Both the position numbers and the translations under genes were made by a program. The notes beneath the pieces were generated by a model. It was given only the letters and a program-made list of their open reading frames with translations, did not search any database and was not told the DNA's origin. From contig NZ_JAZIFY010000001.1 of NCBI RefSeq assembly GCF_036634195.1, positions 4,350,501-4,414,500 on the forward strand: DNA of 64,000 nucleotides, written 5' to 3'. The stretch is from Streptomyces sp. P9-A4 (GTDB lineage Bacteria; Actinomycetota; Actinomycetes; Streptomycetales; Streptomycetaceae). Of this stretch, positions 14,923 to 23,813 are shown piece after piece (the first letter of the stretch is position 1; each line of letters opens with the position of its first letter).

Positions 14923-15768
14923 ATGATCGACGTCGACGGGTATCTGGCCGTGCTGGGAGTCGCCCGGCCGGCGGCCCCGACCGGCGAGGCGCTGTGGGCG
15001 CTGCACCGGGCGCAGGTGGAGCGGGTCGCGTACGAGAACATCGACATCCATCTGGGGCGGCCCACGGGCATCGGCGCCGAGGAGTCCGTGGCCCGGATCC
15101 TGCGTGGACGCGGCGGCTACTGCTTCCACCTCAACGGGGCCTTCGGCGAACTCCTCACCGCCCTCGGCTACGAGGTCACCCGGCACCGGGCCGGAGTGCA
15201 GGGCACTCCCGAGGACCCCGCGAACGCGGACGGCGACCATCTCGCGCTCACCGTCCGGCTCGACGGCGAACGGTGGCTGGTCGACACCGGGCTCGGCGAC
15301 GGACCGCACGAGCCCCTGCCACTGCGCGAGGGCAGCCACACCCAGGGGCCGTTCACCTACGCGCTGGCCCCGTCGACGGCGGTGCCCGGCGGCTGGCGGT
15401 TCACCCATGACCCGCGCGGCTCGTTCACGGGGATGGACTTCACGCCGGAGCCGGTGGATCTGTCCTCCTTCGCGGAGGAGCACGTCCGGCTTTCCACCTC
15501 CCCCGAGTCCGGCTTCGTCCGGGTCCTCAGCGCCCAGCGCCGCGACGCCGAGGGCGTGGACGTGCTGCGCGGCCGCGTGCTGCGCCGGACCGGCGCGGGG
15601 GGAACGGACGAGCGGACCATCGAATCGGCCGACGACTGGTACGACGTGCTGGCCGGCATGTTCCGTCTGGACCTGACCGACGTCGACGCCCCCGCACGCG
15701 CGGAACTGTGGCACCGCGTCCGCGCCGCGCACCGGCGGTGGGAGGCCGCGAGGCACCCCGTGAGCTGA
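14923..15768 (+). CDS. Arylamine N-acetyltransferase
   Basis: A 281-residue cytosolic NAT that transfers acetyl from acetyl-CoA to arylamines or hydrazines through a cysteine intermediate. The Cys-His-Asp triad is visible as Cys67 (RGRGGYCFHLNGAF), His106 (DGDHLAL) and Asp121 (LVDTGLGD). The N-terminal VAYENIDIHLGRP segment and family length also fit. The ATG has a GGTGGGGGAGC site upstream. It is followed by a hairpin and then by the convergent ABC exporter. Natural substrate unknown: some actinobacterial NATs act in ansamycin synthesis, but no such genes are near. Confidence 0.93.
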   Translation: MIDVDGYLAVLGVARPAAPTGEALWALHRAQVERVAYENIDIHLGRPTGIGAEESVARILRGRGGYCFHLNGAFGELLTALGYEVTRHRAGVQGTPEDPANADGDHLALTVRLDGERWLVDTGLGDGPHEPLPLREGSHTQGPFTYALAPSTAVPGGWRFTHDPRGSFTGMDFTPEPVDLSSFAEEHVRLSTSPESGFVRVLSAQRRDAEGVDVLRGRVLRRTGAGGTDERTIESADDWYDVLAGMFRLDLTDVDAPARAELWHRVRAAHRRWEAARHPVS

Positions 15769-15825
15769 TCAGCGGGCACGGGCCTTGCGCCGGAAGTCCC
15801 TTCCGTCTCGCTCGGCGGACCGTCC

Positions 15826-15860
15826 CGGGCCCCGGGGGCGTACGACCGTCCCGGGGCCCG
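15826..15860. terminator. Hairpin between NAT and ABC exporter genes
   Basis: CGGGCCCCGGG (15826-15836) pairs with CCCGGGGCCCG (15850-15860), 11 bp. It lies between convergent genes and may end both. Confidence 0.75.
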
Positions 15861-15873
15861 TGGCCGTGCGGGC

Positions 15874-17514
15874 TCAGCCCTTGCTGACCGCCGCCAGGAT
15901 CTCCGGCAGCCGTCGCGCCGTGCGCGGGGCCGCCGCCTTCAGGCCCGCCCAGGCGAGCAGCGCGCCGTACAGCGCGCCGACCGGGAGCACCAGCCACAGC
16001 AGGGACCCCTGGTCGGAGACGTGCAGATAGATCGTCGCGGCGATCAGCGGCGCGCAGAGGACCGTCGCCGCGACCATGCCGCCCAGGATCGACATCCAGG
16101 CGAGACCGCCCTGCCCCGGCACCACGTTCTTGTAGCCGCTGTCCTGGGGGATCGAGTACGGGAGGCTCGCCGACGCCACCGCGCCCGACGCCAGCATCGC
16201 GCCGAGCAGCGCGAACGCCAGGCCCAGCGCCTCCGGGAACTGAGACCACTGCCCGAGGACACCGGCCGTCACCGCGGTGACGAGCGTCGTGAACGGCAGG
16301 GTGATCGTCAGCAGGGCGAGGGCCCGCGCCCGGAGTTCGGCGTACGCGTCGGCGCTCGTCGAGATGGTCTGCGCGACCATCCAGAACGCCGAGGTGTCCT
16401 GCCCGAACTGGTTGTACATCTGGATGCCGAGCATGCCGGAGGCGAAGCACGCGAAGTAGATCGAGCCACTGCCCTGGAAGGCGTTGAACAGCGGGACGAT
16501 CAGACCGATGGCGAGCGAGGTCACCCACGCCGCCTTGGTCTTCGGGTCGCGCCAGATGTACCGCAGGCTGCGCTCCATGACCGCGCCCGTACGGCCCTCC
16601 GGCAGGAGGCGGCCGAGCAGTCCCGACCCGGCCGCCTTCTCCCGGCCGCTGTCGGGAGCGGCGCCGATCGTGGAACCGTCCGGCTCGACCATCAGCCGTA
16701 CGAGGCTCCGCCGCCACCAGTACACCAGCGCCGCCAGGGTGGCCGCCGTGAGCAGCAGCCGTACCGCCGCCACCAGGTGGTCGCCCTTGCTCGCCGCGTC
16801 CACCGCGCCGATCCCGGCGGCCGGCGGCAGCCAGCCGACGACGGTCGCGGCCGGTTCGAGCGAGCTGAGGCTGCCGGCCTGGTTGAGGCGCTGGACCCCG
16901 AAGTTCACGAACTGGATGCCGACCGCGATCACCAGACCGCTCAGCAGCGCCAGGTCGCGGCCCTTGCGGGAGGTCAGGAGCCGGATGTTGGCGGCGGCCA
17001 CCGCCCGCGACAGCGCCACGCACGTGACGGTCACCAGGGGTACGGCGAGGACGGCGACGACGGTCGCGGCGGCGCCGTGGGCGACGGACAGCGCGGCGCC
17101 GAACGTCAGGAGGAGGGTGAGGAAGGGGCCGATGCCGACGAGCGAGGCCACAAGGAGGGCCCGGACGAGCGGCTGGGGCCGCAGCGGCAGCATCACGAGC
17201 CGCGAGGGGTCGAGCGTCTCGTCGCCGCTCGGGATGAACAGCGGCATCACCGTCCAGGAGAGCGCGAGCGCCCCGGTGAGGAGGATCGCGACGGTGTCGG
17301 CGTCGGCGCTGCCGCGCAGGAGGACGAAGGCCAGCACCATCACGGCGGCGAAGAAGGCGCCGAAGACGGCCGAGGCGATGTAGGCGGTGGTCCGTCCGCC
17401 CGACTGCCGCAGCCCGTTGCGCAGCAGCGCCAGCTTGAGCCGTACGAAGACGGCGGTGAGCGAGGGGGCGGAACCGGCCCCGGCCGAGGTGGTGGTGTGG
17501 GTGACGGCACTCAT
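15874..17514 (-). CDS. ABC transporter permease
   Basis: A 546-residue membrane protein with about 12 hydrophobic segments in two halves around a hydrophilic middle region (about 275-330). It resembles putative ABC-2-like exporters of actinobacteria. The N-terminus has FVRLKLALLRNGLRQSGGRTTAYIASAVFGA, typical of this group. Its ATG overlaps the stop of the ATPase gene by one base (TGATG); a GTG one codon earlier is also possible. Tight coupling marks it as the partner of that ATPase. The exported compound is unknown. Confidence 0.87.
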   Translation of the reverse strand: MSAVTHTTTSAGAGSAPSLTAVFVRLKLALLRNGLRQSGGRTTAYIASAVFGAFFAAVMVLAFVLLRGSADADTVAILLTGALALSWTVMPLFIPSGDETLDPSRLVMLPLRPQPLVRALLVASLVGIGPFLTLLLTFGAALSVAHGAAATVVAVLAVPLVTVTCVALSRAVAAANIRLLTSRKGRDLALLSGLVIAVGIQFVNFGVQRLNQAGSLSSLEPAATVVGWLPPAAGIGAVDAASKGDHLVAAVRLLLTAATLAALVYWWRRSLVRLMVEPDGSTIGAAPDSGREKAAGSGLLGRLLPEGRTGAVMERSLRYIWRDPKTKAAWVTSLAIGLIVPLFNAFQGSGSIYFACFASGMLGIQMYNQFGQDTSAFWMVAQTISTSADAYAELRARALALLTITLPFTTLVTAVTAGVLGQWSQFPEALGLAFALLGAMLASGAVASASLPYSIPQDSGYKNVVPGQGGLAWMSILGGMVAATVLCAPLIAATIYLHVSDQGSLLWLVLPVGALYGALLAWAGLKAAAPRTARRLPEILAAVSKG

Positions 17515-18374
17515 CACTGAGCCCCACCGGCAGCCCCGCGCCCGCCGCCCAGCCAGTCCAGCGAGTCCCCGGCCGCCTCGCGGCCGTTCGCGCCGACCAG
17601 TTCCAGGAACGCCGCCTGGAGCGACGGCGCCGAGCCCCGCACCACGTCGAGCGGACCCTGCGCCCGGATCTGCCCCGCCGCCATCACGGCGACCCAGTCG
17701 CAGAGCGACTCGACCAGTTCCATGACGTGGCTGGAGAAGACGACGGTCGCGCCGGAGGAGGTGTACCGCTCGAGGACGCCCCGGATGGTCTGCGCCGAGA
17801 CCGGGTCGACGCCCTCGAAGGGCTCGTCGAGGAAGAGCACCTCGGGGTTGTGGAGCAGCGCCGCCGCGAGCCCGATCTTCTTCCGCATGCCGGTGGAGTA
17901 GTCGACGACCAGCTTGTTCTGCGAGCCGGTCAGGTCGAGCACGTCGAGGAGCTGCGCGGCCCGTTTGTCGACCTCGGCGCCCGGCAGCCCCCGCAGCCGG
18001 CCGCTGTACGCGAGGAGTTCACGGCCGGAGAGGCGCTCGAAGAGCCGCAGGCCCTCGGGCAGGATGCCGATCCGGGCCTTGACCTGGGCGACCGACTCCG
18101 GGTCGGCCCACACGTCGTGCCCGGCGACCAGGATGCGGCCGTGGTCCGGCCGGAGCAGGCCGGTGATCATGGAGAGGGTGGTGGTCTTGCCGGCGCCGTT
18201 GGGCCCCACGAGCCCGATGAACTTGCCCGCGGGCAGGACGAGATCGACCCCGTTCACCGCGATCTGCTGACCGAAGCGCTTCCACAGCCCCTCGACGCGG
18301 ACGGCGGGCACCGCACCGTCGCCCGGTGCCGCACCTGCCTTCTCGTACGCTCCGTCAAATGCCTGGTCAGGCAT
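17514..18374 (-). CDS. ABC transporter ATP-binding protein
   Basis: A 286-residue ATPase subunit on the inner face of the membrane. Walker A is GPNGAGKTT, the signature is YSTGMRKKIG (a variant of LSGGQ common in ABC-2 exporters), Walker B is VLFLDEP and the switch histidine is in VVFSSHVME. The Q-loop region reads IGILPEGLRLFERL. It forms an operon with the following permease through overlapping stop and start codons. The first 25 residues are a variable leader. Family secure; substrate unknown. Confidence 0.92.
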   Translation of the reverse strand: MPDQAFDGAYEKAGAAPGDGAVPAVRVEGLWKRFGQQIAVNGVDLVLPAGKFIGLVGPNGAGKTTTLSMITGLLRPDHGRILVAGHDVWADPESVAQVKARIGILPEGLRLFERLSGRELLAYSGRLRGLPGAEVDKRAAQLLDVLDLTGSQNKLVVDYSTGMRKKIGLAAALLHNPEVLFLDEPFEGVDPVSAQTIRGVLERYTSSGATVVFSSHVMELVESLCDWVAVMAAGQIRAQGPLDVVRGSAPSLQAAFLELVGANGREAAGDSLDWLGGGRGAAGGAQ

Positions 18375-18446
18375 GTTCCGTCAACCCTTCGGTCGTCCCC
18401 GTGTGTACGGGGGCAACCCTACGGGTGAGGCCTCCGCGCCCCTAGG

Positions 18447-18524
18447 GTCACGACGTGCGGAGCCCCGGCACCGCCGGTGTCACGACGTGCGGAGCCCCGG
18501 CACCGCCCGTGTCACGGCGTGCGG
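18447..18524. repeat. 32-bp direct repeat at a gene 3' end
   Basis: A 32-bp unit starting GTCACGACGTGCGGAGCC occurs at 18447-18478 and 18479-18510 with one difference, and its first 14 bases recur in changed form at 18511-18524. The last, partial copy contains the stop codon of the primase-like gene; the other copies repeat that 3' end, stop codon included, outside the gene. Confidence 0.85.
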
Positions 18525-19177
18525 CTGCGGGCCTCCGCCGCCTCTCGGCCGCACGCGTACGCGAGGGCGCTGATCAGTTCCTCCGCGTCGGGGAGCCAGC
18601 GGTTCGCCGGGGTGGGGCGGCGGGCCCACTGCACGGCACCGCAGCCGCCGACGCGGGTGGGCGGGGCGGCGACGTAGTGGCCCTCGCCGCGCGTGGTGAG
18701 GTCGATCGAGGCCGGGACCCAGCCCAGCTTGCGGACCATGTCGGGGACCTTGGTGGCGGCGCCCGGCAGGACGAAGAAGTACATGCGGCGGTCCGGGGTG
18801 CAGGTGACCGGGCCGAGGGTCAGCTCCATGCGCTCCATGCGGGCGAGCGCGAGGAAACCGGCGGACTCGGGCACCTCGATCGCGTCGAAGGTACGGCCGG
18901 TCGGGAGCAGGATCGACGCCTTCGGCTGCTTCGACCACATGCGCCGGGCCCCGACCCCGCTGCCGGTCGCCTGGGTGGACCAGTCGGGCCTGACGGCGTG
19001 GGCGCCGGGCACGGCGCACGCCTCCGCGCCGCAGGAGCATCGCTCCCTGCCCTCGACGGCTTCCAGCCAGGTCCCGGGAAACACGTCCCAGTGCCGCTCT
19101 TCCGCGTACCGCACGGCACTGTCCAGCAGCTGCTCGCCTCGCTGCTGGGGGATCTGTGCGGCTTCCGTGACTCCCAT
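18512..19177 (-). CDS. Bifunctional DNA primase/polymerase-like protein
   Basis: A 221-residue protein resembling the N-terminal prim-pol domain found alone in many streptomycetes. It shows AVRYAEERHWDVFPGTWLE, a Cys-rich CSCGAEACAVPGAHAVRPDW segment with possible zinc ligands, and the closing GWVPASIDLTTRGEGHYVAAPP. The usual acidic catalytic pair is not clear, so enzymatic activity is doubtful. The ATG at 19177 follows GGAAGAG; an in-frame GTG at 19213 would add 12 residues. It stands alone, divergent from the TPR regulator. A repeat of its own 3' end follows the stop. Confidence 0.7.
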   Translation of the reverse strand: MGVTEAAQIPQQRGEQLLDSAVRYAEERHWDVFPGTWLEAVEGRERCSCGAEACAVPGAHAVRPDWSTQATGSGVGARRMWSKQPKASILLPTGRTFDAIEVPESAGFLALARMERMELTLGPVTCTPDRRMYFFVLPGAATKVPDMVRKLGWVPASIDLTTRGEGHYVAAPPTRVGGCGAVQWARRPTPANRWLPDAEELISALAYACGREAAEARSRTP

Positions 19178-19408
19178 GGTCTCTTCCACGGTGAACACAA
19201 CTTCCCGCGTCACCTGGGGTTACGGGCGGGAGGTACGGCGGTGTGACGCATCGATCCTGCATGCGGGGCGCATCGGAGCACGGGCGGGGGCGCGCGGGGG
19301 GCCGGGGAGCGGGGGTGGGTACGCAGAGGTGGGGGCGCCGGCGGGATCACGGCCGACGTGTCCGGTTTCGCGTGTTCACATCGGCATTGACCGGATATCC
19401 ACCGGGCA

Positions 19409-19431
19409 GTGATCACTCCTCTTGTGATCAC
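19409..19431. promoter_or_regulatory. Twin GTGATCAC palindromes
   Basis: Two perfect 8-bp palindromes GTGATCAC lie at 19409-19416 and 19424-19431, 15 bp apart start to start. They end 22 bp before the ATG of the TPR regulator, where a repressor would block transcription or its own promoter. Both halves being intact in GC-rich DNA makes chance less likely. Confidence 0.5.
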
Positions 19432-19453
19432 CGCACGGCCTCAGGGGGTACTC

Positions 19454-20836
19454 ATGGCAGCCAGGCCACTCGTTCCGCGCCAGCTCAACGAACGGCTCCA
19501 GTCGCTCATTCAGGAGGCGGGCTGTTCCAACGCCGGTCTCGCTCGCAGGGTCAACATGGTCGGCTCGGAGCGCGGCCTCGACCTGCGGTACGACAAGACG
19601 TCGGTGGCCCGCTGGCTGCGCGGGCAGCAGCCGCGCGGCCGGGCGCCGGGGGTCATCGCCGAGGCCCTGGGCCGCAAGCTGGGCCGCACGGTCACGATCG
19701 ACGAGGTCGGCATGGCCAACGGGCGGAACCTCGCCGCCGGGGTGGGCCTCCAGTTCGCGCCGACCGTGCCGGGAGCGATCGAGCAGGTCTGCGAGCTGTG
19801 GCGCAGCGACGTGGGGCGGCGCGACTTCCTGGCCGGCTCGACGGTCGCGGCCTCGGCGCTCGTCGAGCCCAGCAGGGACTGGCTGATCACGGGGCCGGAC
19901 ACGCACGTGGCCCGGCAGGCGGGGGCGCGCGTCGGGGTCGCGGACGTGGCGGCCGTACGGGAGATGACGGGCGCGCTCGTCGACCTCGACCGGCGGTTCG
20001 GCAGCGGGCATGTGCGCCCGGTGGTCGTCCACTACCTCAACAGCGTGGTGTCGGGGATGCTGTCGGGCTCGTACCGGGAGGCGGTCGGAAGGCAGTTGTT
20101 CGCGGCGGTCGCCCGACTCACCGAACTCGCCGGGTACATGGCGGTGGACACGGGCGAACCAGGGCTCGCGCAGCGGTACTACATCCAGGCGCTGCGGCTC
20201 GCGCAGGCGGCGGGCGACCGGGGCTACGGCGGGTACGTCCTGGCCGCCTCGATGAGTCACCTCGCCGCGCAGCTCGGGAACCCCCGGGAGATCGCCCAGT
20301 TGGCGCGGGCCGCGCAGGAGGGGGCGCGGGGCAAGGTGCCGCCGAGGGCGGAGGCGATGTTCCTCGCGGCCGAGGCGCGCGGGCACGCGCTGCTCGGGGA
20401 CGTCCGCGCCTTCGAGGAGGCCGCCGGGCGGGCGGTACGGGCGCTGGAGCGGGCGGATCCGGAGGCGGGCGACGACCCGGCGTGGATCGCGCACTTCGAC
20501 GGGGCGTATCTGTCGGACGAACTGGCGCACTGCTACCGGGACCTGGGGCAGCCGGCGGCGGCGGCGCGGGCGGCGGAGGAGTCGGTCGCGGGCCATCCGG
20601 CGACGCGGGCGCGGCGCCGGGCGATCGGTCTGGCCCTGCTGGCCTCGGCGCAGGTGCAGCAGCGGGAGGTCGAGCAGGCCTGCCGTACGGGGGCGCGGGC
20701 GCTCGAACTCCTGGGCACACTGCGGTCGTCGCGGGGCCTGGAGTACCTGGACGACCTGAGGGAGCGGCTGGAGCCGTACGCGGGAGAGGCGGTGGTACGG
20801 GAGTTCGGGGCGCGGATGGAGCTGTACGCGGCGTAG
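19454..20836 (+). CDS. TPR-containing transcriptional regulator
   Basis: A 460-residue cytosolic regulator. The N-terminal 80 residues (LNERLQSLIQEAGCSNAGLARRVNMVG ... KTSVARWLRGQQPRG) are a XRE-like helix-turn-helix. A conserved RRDFLAGSTVAASALVEP linker is followed by about 300 residues of helical TPR-like repeats (LAQRYYIQALRLAQAAGD, AAARAAEESVAGHPATRARRRAIGLA). This layout is shared by NsdA-like developmental regulators, but the sequence is distinct from NsdA as I remember it. The ATG follows CAGGGGG. Twin palindromes upstream may be its own operator. Confidence 0.8.
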   Translation: MAARPLVPRQLNERLQSLIQEAGCSNAGLARRVNMVGSERGLDLRYDKTSVARWLRGQQPRGRAPGVIAEALGRKLGRTVTIDEVGMANGRNLAAGVGLQFAPTVPGAIEQVCELWRSDVGRRDFLAGSTVAASALVEPSRDWLITGPDTHVARQAGARVGVADVAAVREMTGALVDLDRRFGSGHVRPVVVHYLNSVVSGMLSGSYREAVGRQLFAAVARLTELAGYMAVDTGEPGLAQRYYIQALRLAQAAGDRGYGGYVLAASMSHLAAQLGNPREIAQLARAAQEGARGKVPPRAEAMFLAAEARGHALLGDVRAFEEAAGRAVRALERADPEAGDDPAWIAHFDGAYLSDELAHCYRDLGQPAAAARAAEESVAGHPATRARRRAIGLALLASAQVQQREVEQACRTGARALELLGTLRSSRGLEYLDDLRERLEPYAGEAVVREFGARMELYAA

Positions 20837-20959
20837 TCCCTGGTGGGGGCGGGATCGTGAAAGAAGGTTGTGTAACCGGGCTCACACGTGTGTGCGGAGC
20901 CCGGCGCGCACCCGGTAGCGTGAGCCGACGATTCCGTAGGTCCATCAGTAGGAGTCCCG

Positions 20960-22390
20960 GTGACGCAGAACGGACAGGGTCCGGAGCAGCAGTACCCGGC
21001 GGTGCCCCCGGCGCACAACGCCCACGGGGGAGCACAGCCGTGGGACGGCGCCTGGGGTCCCGCCGCCGGCCAGCCGGGCGGGCAGCCGCTGCCGCCCGCG
21101 CAGCCGCTGCCTCCGGAGGCGGCGCCGGGCGGCGCCGCGGACATGCAGTCGACGCAGTACCTGCCGCCGGTCCCGCCGCAGGGCGCCCCGCCGCAGCCCG
21201 GCTACGGCTACCCGGGCCCGGGGGCCCAGGGCGGCGACATGCAGGCGACCCAGCACATCGCCCCGGTCGCGGGCGGGATGCCGGGCGGGATGCCCGGTTT
21301 CCAGGGCGGGATGCCGCCGGTGCAGGCCCCGCAGCAGCCCGGGTACGGGTACCCGCCGCCGGCCGCCGGTGACATGCAGGCCACCCAGCACATCGCGCCC
21401 GTGCCGCCGCAGCAGGGCGGGGGCGCATCGACCCAGTTCCTGGGCACCGGATCGCTCCAGGCGCAGGGCCCCGGGCCCGCCGGCGCCTCCGACGCGACGC
21501 AGTACATCGCTCCCGTACCGCCGCAGGCGCCCGGTGAGCGGCAGCCGCCCGCCGAGTTCGACAACCTCTTCCGTACGGAGTCGCCGCAGGCCCCGCAACA
21601 GCCGCGCACGCAGGCGTACCAGCAGCCGCCCGCCCCCGCTGCGTACCAGCAGCACCAGCAGCCGCAGCAGCACCAGGGGCCGCCCCCGCAGCAGTACGCC
21701 TACCAGGACGCGTACTACGACGACGGCGGCGACCCCGAGCCCCCGCGCCGCAAGTCGCCGGTCGCGCTGATCGCCGCCGTCGTCGTCGGCTGCGCGGTCA
21801 TCGGCCTCGGCGCCGGAGCGCTCCTCAGCGGCGGCGACGACGACGACAAGAAGGAGCCCGGCAAGAGCACCCAGAACGTGGCCACCGGCTCCGCCGCGCC
21901 GCCCACCCAGGCGCCCACGGAGAAGCCCGCCGACCCGGCGGAGCCGCAGGCGCGGGAGCTGAGCAAGCTGCTCGCGGACAGCAGCAGCAGCCGCGACACG
22001 GTGATCAGCTCGGTCGAGCTGATCAAGCAGTGCAAGAACCTCGACCAGGCGGCCGGGGACCTGCGCGGGGCCGCCGAGCAGCGCCGGGGTCTGGTGACCC
22101 GGCTTCAGACGCTCGGCGTCGACAAGATCCCGGACAGCCCGGCGCTGACCGCCGCCCTGACCAAGGCCTGGCAGGCCTCGGCCGCCGCCGACGACCACTA
22201 CGCGGCCTGGGCCGACCAGATGAAGGCCAAGAAGGCCTGCAAGGGCGGCAAGGCCCGGTCGACGAACCAGACGGTCGCGGCGACGCAGAAGAGCGGCGAG
22301 GCCACCGCGGCGAAGAAGCAGGCGGCCGGGCTGTGGAACCCGACCGCCACGAAGTACGGCCTGGAGAAGCGGACGTACACCCAGCTGTAG
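20960..22390 (+). CDS. Membrane protein with TQ-x-IAPV repeats
   Basis: A 476-residue single-pass protein. The cytoplasmic half (1-265) is Pro/Gln/Gly-rich and disordered, with repeated peptides MQSTQYLPPVPP, MQATQHIAPV (twice), ASTQFLG and DATQYIAPVPP. A basic patch (PPRRK) and one membrane helix (about 268-290, VALIAAVVVGCAVIGLGAGALL) follow, then an acidic turn, a Thr/Pro linker and an outside domain of about 150 residues with two cysteines. The repeated TQ threonines look like Ser/Thr kinase sites or FHA ligands, which is inference. GTG start behind AGGAGTCCC. Confidence 0.72.
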   Translation: MTQNGQGPEQQYPAVPPAHNAHGGAQPWDGAWGPAAGQPGGQPLPPAQPLPPEAAPGGAADMQSTQYLPPVPPQGAPPQPGYGYPGPGAQGGDMQATQHIAPVAGGMPGGMPGFQGGMPPVQAPQQPGYGYPPPAAGDMQATQHIAPVPPQQGGGASTQFLGTGSLQAQGPGPAGASDATQYIAPVPPQAPGERQPPAEFDNLFRTESPQAPQQPRTQAYQQPPAPAAYQQHQQPQQHQGPPPQQYAYQDAYYDDGGDPEPPRRKSPVALIAAVVVGCAVIGLGAGALLSGGDDDDKKEPGKSTQNVATGSAAPPTQAPTEKPADPAEPQARELSKLLADSSSSRDTVISSVELIKQCKNLDQAAGDLRGAAEQRRGLVTRLQTLGVDKIPDSPALTAALTKAWQASAAADDHYAAWADQMKAKKACKGGKARSTNQTVAATQKSGEATAAKKQAAGLWNPTATKYGLEKRTYTQL

Positions 22391-22409
22391 GCCCCCTGGG
22401 GGGCGGGGC

Positions 22410-23681
22410 TCAGGGCGCGCTGAGGACCGTCGCGCCGACGTCGACGAAGCCGGGCCGCTGGGCCACGAGCCGGCCCTTGCGGACCACCTGGAACGTCACC
22501 TCGTGGTTGACGATCCGGGGGAATCCGGGGGCGCCGAGCAGGTCCTCGTACCTCCAGCGCAGGCTGGGGGTCAGGCCGCCGGTGTCGATCCGCTCGCCCC
22601 GGTCGAGGGCGTGGGTGATCTGCGCGGCGGTGATCCGGTCGGTGCCGAGGGACTCGACGACCTCCTTGAGGACCGTGTAGGCGATCCAGGTGGTCTGCAC
22701 GCCCGCGTCGGACGGGTCGACGCGGTTGTCGGCGAACGCGTGCTCCTGGATGACCTCGCGCATCGGCGCCCAGCTCTTGTCGGCGGCCTCCGGGTACCAG
22801 CCGGTGACGAAGGCGCCCTCGAAGGGGCTGTGCGCGCCTCCGGTGCGGTCGATCACGGGCTGGCCGACGCTGCCGAGCACCGAGGAGATCCGTACGGAGT
22901 CCCGCTTGCCGCCTTCGCCGTCCTCCTGCTCGGGGAGCCGGCGGAAGGAGTCGAAGAAGGTCTGGGTGCGCTCGCCGAGCACGGCGGTGACGCAGCCGTT
23001 CCTGTCGCCGGCCTTCTCGCGGGCCCGGCCGGCCTGCGCGGTGTACTCGGCGGCGTCCTCGACGGCCGGGATGTCGACGGCGCTGCGGTGGCTCGCCTTG
23101 CGGAGGCCCGAGTTGAGCAGTTCGGGCAGTTTGTCCCCGGCGAGGGTGTCGGGCCGGACGAGCGAGACCGTCCGGCAGGACTCGGCGAGCTGCATGCCGT
23201 GCCCGGCGATGAGCGAGGCCTGCCCGCCGTTGACGGGGTAGGAGAGCGGGCTCGTGAACTCGTCCTCCGTGATGCCGTAGCCGCCGATGTACGGGATCTC
23301 CGCGGCTTCGAGCGGGGCCATGAAGGCGCGGCCGTTCTGGCTGTACGAGCCGACGACCGCGACCGCCTTCTCGTGGACGGCCCGGCGGGCGCAGGCCGCG
23401 GCGCCCGAGGGGGTGTTGTGCTCGTTGCAGGTGAGGACGCGCAGTTCGTGCCCGTCGATGCCGCCCTGGGAGTTGATCCAGCGGGCGTAGGTCTGCGCCA
23501 TCGCGGGCATTCCGGGCATGTTGGTCGCGCGGGTCTGGTCGGGGGCCCAGGTCATCACGGTGACGGGCTCCCTGGAGCCCCCCGTGGCCCCAGGGAGCAC
23601 GCCACACCCGGTGAGCAACGAGGCTCCGGCCGCCGCGGTCGTGACGTACGCGAGGAGTGAGGTCAGTCGCCTACCGGTCAT
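22410..23681 (-). CDS. Branched-chain amino-acid-type ABC substrate-binding lipoprotein
   Basis: A 423-residue secreted lipoprotein. The signal peptide ends in the lipobox LLTGC with Cys26 as the lipid anchor. The mature part has the periplasmic-binding type I fold of the LivK family: INSQGGIDGHELRVLTCNEHNTPSGAAACARRAV, then VVGSYSQNGRAFMAPLEAAEIPYIGGYGIT. No permease or ATPase genes are beside it, so it may be an orphan receptor. The ATG at 23681 gives a correct signal peptide; a longer frame to 23732 does not. It is convergent with the TQ-repeat gene only 20 bp away. Confidence 0.87.
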   Translation of the reverse strand: MTGRRLTSLLAYVTTAAAGASLLTGCGVLPGATGGSREPVTVMTWAPDQTRATNMPGMPAMAQTYARWINSQGGIDGHELRVLTCNEHNTPSGAAACARRAVHEKAVAVVGSYSQNGRAFMAPLEAAEIPYIGGYGITEDEFTSPLSYPVNGGQASLIAGHGMQLAESCRTVSLVRPDTLAGDKLPELLNSGLRKASHRSAVDIPAVEDAAEYTAQAGRAREKAGDRNGCVTAVLGERTQTFFDSFRRLPEQEDGEGGKRDSVRISSVLGSVGQPVIDRTGGAHSPFEGAFVTGWYPEAADKSWAPMREVIQEHAFADNRVDPSDAGVQTTWIAYTVLKEVVESLGTDRITAAQITHALDRGERIDTGGLTPSLRWRYEDLLGAPGFPRIVNHEVTFQVVRKGRLVAQRPGFVDVGATVLSAP

Positions 23682-23778
23682 GGATGTGCACGTTTCCGCC
23701 TCGCGGGTAACGCGGGAGTGAGCATGGTTCAACGGTGGGTGACGTGAAGGTGAATTACGGGGGCTGCGAGGGGGCGAC

Positions 23779-23791
23779 TCCGGTTACCGGA
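23779..23791. promoter_or_regulatory. Short inverted repeat in a divergent promoter
   Basis: TCCGGTTACCGGA, 5-bp arms around TTA, lies 23 bp before the GTG of the following gene and upstream of a TACGAT (23802-23807) that could be its -10 element. An operator role is only a possibility. Confidence 0.3.
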
Positions 23792-23813
23792 CAGGGGAAC
23801 GTACGATCGAAAC

